Both the position numbers and the translations under genes were made by a program. From assembly GCA_934654815.1 (NCBI GenBank), contig CAKUGU010000033.1, positions 1 to 26,689 on the forward strand: a stretch of 26,689 nucleotides of DNA, written 5' to 3'. Under the pieces are notes generated by a model. The model saw only the letters and a list, made by a program, of their open reading frames with translations, had not been told where the DNA came from and did no database searches. The first letter of the stretch is position 1. Every line of letters begins with the position of its first letter. This document shows positions 25,828-26,689 of the stretch, one piece after another. The stretch comes from an uncultured Ellagibacter sp. (GTDB lineage: Bacteria > Actinomycetota > Coriobacteriia > Coriobacteriales > Eggerthellaceae).

Positions 25828-26689
25828 ATGGCCGAATTCATCTACCAAATGTACAAGGCGCGCAAGGCGCATGGCGACAAGGTGATCCTCGACGACGTCA
25901 CGCTGTCGTTCTACCCCGGCGCGAAGATCGGCGTCGTGGGCCCGAACGGCATGGGAAAGTCCACGCTGCTGAAGCTGATGGCGGGGCTTGAGGACGTGTC
26001 CAACGGCGAGGCGCGCCTGACGCCCGGCTACACGGTCGGCATCCTACAACAGGAGCCGCCGCTCGACGAGGACAAGACCGTGCTCGGCAACATCGAGCTC
26101 GCGTTCGGCGACGTCAAGGCGAAGATCGACCGCTTCAACGAAATCGGCGGCCTCATGGCCGAACCCGATGCCGACTTCGACTCGCTCATGGCGGAAATGG
26201 GCGAGCTGCAAGACGCGATCGACGCGGTCGACGGATGGGATTTGGACAGCAAGCTCTCTCAGGCGATGGACGCTCTTCAGTGTCCCGACCCCGACATGCC
26301 GGTAAACGTGCTCTCGGGCGGCGAGCGCAGGCGCGTGGCCTTGTGCCGTTTGCTGCTTGAGGCGCCCGATCTGCTGCTTTTGGACGAGCCGACCAACCAC
26401 CTCGACGCCGAATCGGTGCTGTGGCTCGAGCAGTTCCTCCACAAGTACCCCGGCGCCGTACTCGCCGTCACGCACGACCGCTACTTCCTCGACAACGTGG
26501 CCGAGTGGATCTGCGAGGTCGACCGCGGGCATCTGTACCCCTACAAGGGCAATTACTCCACGTACCTCGAGACGAAGGCGGCGCGTCTCGCGTCGCAGAA
26601 GCAGCGCGACGAGAAGCTCGCGAAGCGCCTTGCAAGCGAGCTCGAGTGGGTGCGCTCGTCCCCGAAGGCGCGCCAGGCGAAAAGCCGCG
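25828..26689 (+). CDS. ettA: ABC-F translation factor EttA, 3'-truncated
   Basis: The frame is open to the window end and gives 287 residues of an expected 555 or so. It begins MAEFIYQMYKARKAHGDK. The first ABC cassette has Walker A GPNGMGKS (38-45), signature LSGGERRRVAL (from 162) and Walker B LLLLDEPTNHLD (from 182), then VTHDRYFLDNVAEWICEVDRG. There are no membrane segments, as expected for ABC-F. The helical arm between Walker A and the signature (about 95-150) and the YKGNYSTYLETK linker fit EttA, which gates the first peptide bond on ribosomes according to energy state. GGGAG lies nine bases before the ATG. The second cassette is outside the window. Confidence 0.93.
   Translation, partial: MAEFIYQMYKARKAHGDKVILDDVTLSFYPGAKIGVVGPNGMGKSTLLKLMAGLEDVSNGEARLTPGYTVGILQQEPPLDEDKTVLGNIELAFGDVKAKIDRFNEIGGLMAEPDADFDSLMAEMGELQDAIDAVDGWDLDSKLSQAMDALQCPDPDMPVNVLSGGERRRVALCRLLLEAPDLLLLDEPTNHLDAESVLWLEQFLHKYPGAVLAVTHDRYFLDNVAEWICEVDRGHLYPYKGNYSTYLETKAARLASQKQRDEKLAKRLASELEWVRSSPKARQAKSR

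Overview
The window is a GC-rich, densely coded chromosomal segment made almost entirely of housekeeping genes. Gene content, GC-biased codon use, GTG starts and family relationships suggest an actinobacterium of the class Coriobacteriia, perhaps Eggerthellaceae. That placement is an inference from the proteins, not the result of a search. No rRNA, tRNA, CRISPR array, phage gene or transposase was found.

Layout. 1-3205 is the 3' two thirds of rpoC, with an unusual C-terminal extension, followed by an intrinsic terminator. 3344-5184 is a hisE-like gene overlapping glmM (TAATG). 5264-6244 is a cytosolic leucine-rich-repeat/coiled-coil protein. 6421-10356 (minus strand) holds ppk and ppx. 10604-13951 is a RecJ exonuclease fused to a RecQ-like helicase. 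14021-17123 is a bifunctional Rel enzyme and a metallo-hydrolase. 17343-17972 is a PhoU-like DUF47 protein. 18094-19059 (minus) is a zinc-dependent phospholipase C family protein, divergent from an Atg22/UMF1-type MFS permease (19223-20449). 20613-22950 is the aspartate kinase/aspartate-semialdehyde dehydrogenase operon. It is followed by a nitroreductase, tlyA, a second metallo-hydrolase and the 5' part of ettA, which runs off the end.

How the genes fit together. The middle of the window groups polyphosphate synthesis and breakdown (ppk, ppx), (p)ppGpp metabolism (rel) and a PhoU-like protein. The upstream regions of ppk and ppx both carry direct repeats with an 11-bp period, core GTAAAGG. 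In both the last repeat unit ends exactly 22 bp before a -10-like hexamer, which suggests a shared phosphate-type operator. The DUF47 promoter has a weaker version.

Most notable items: (i) an RpoA-alpha-CTD-like domain at the C terminus of beta prime, with the equivalents of several DNA-contact residues retained; (ii) the RecJ-helicase fusion with a cysteine-rich linker; (iii) the 11-bp direct repeats before ppk and ppx; (iv) two intergenic fold-back elements with gapless terminal inverted repeats (24503-24725 and 6250-6400), each with an internal hairpin; (v) a strong internal ribosome-binding site in the aspartate kinase gene, expected to give a separate regulatory subunit; (vi) a perfect -10 box 7 nt before the tlyA start codon, implying a leaderless mRNA.
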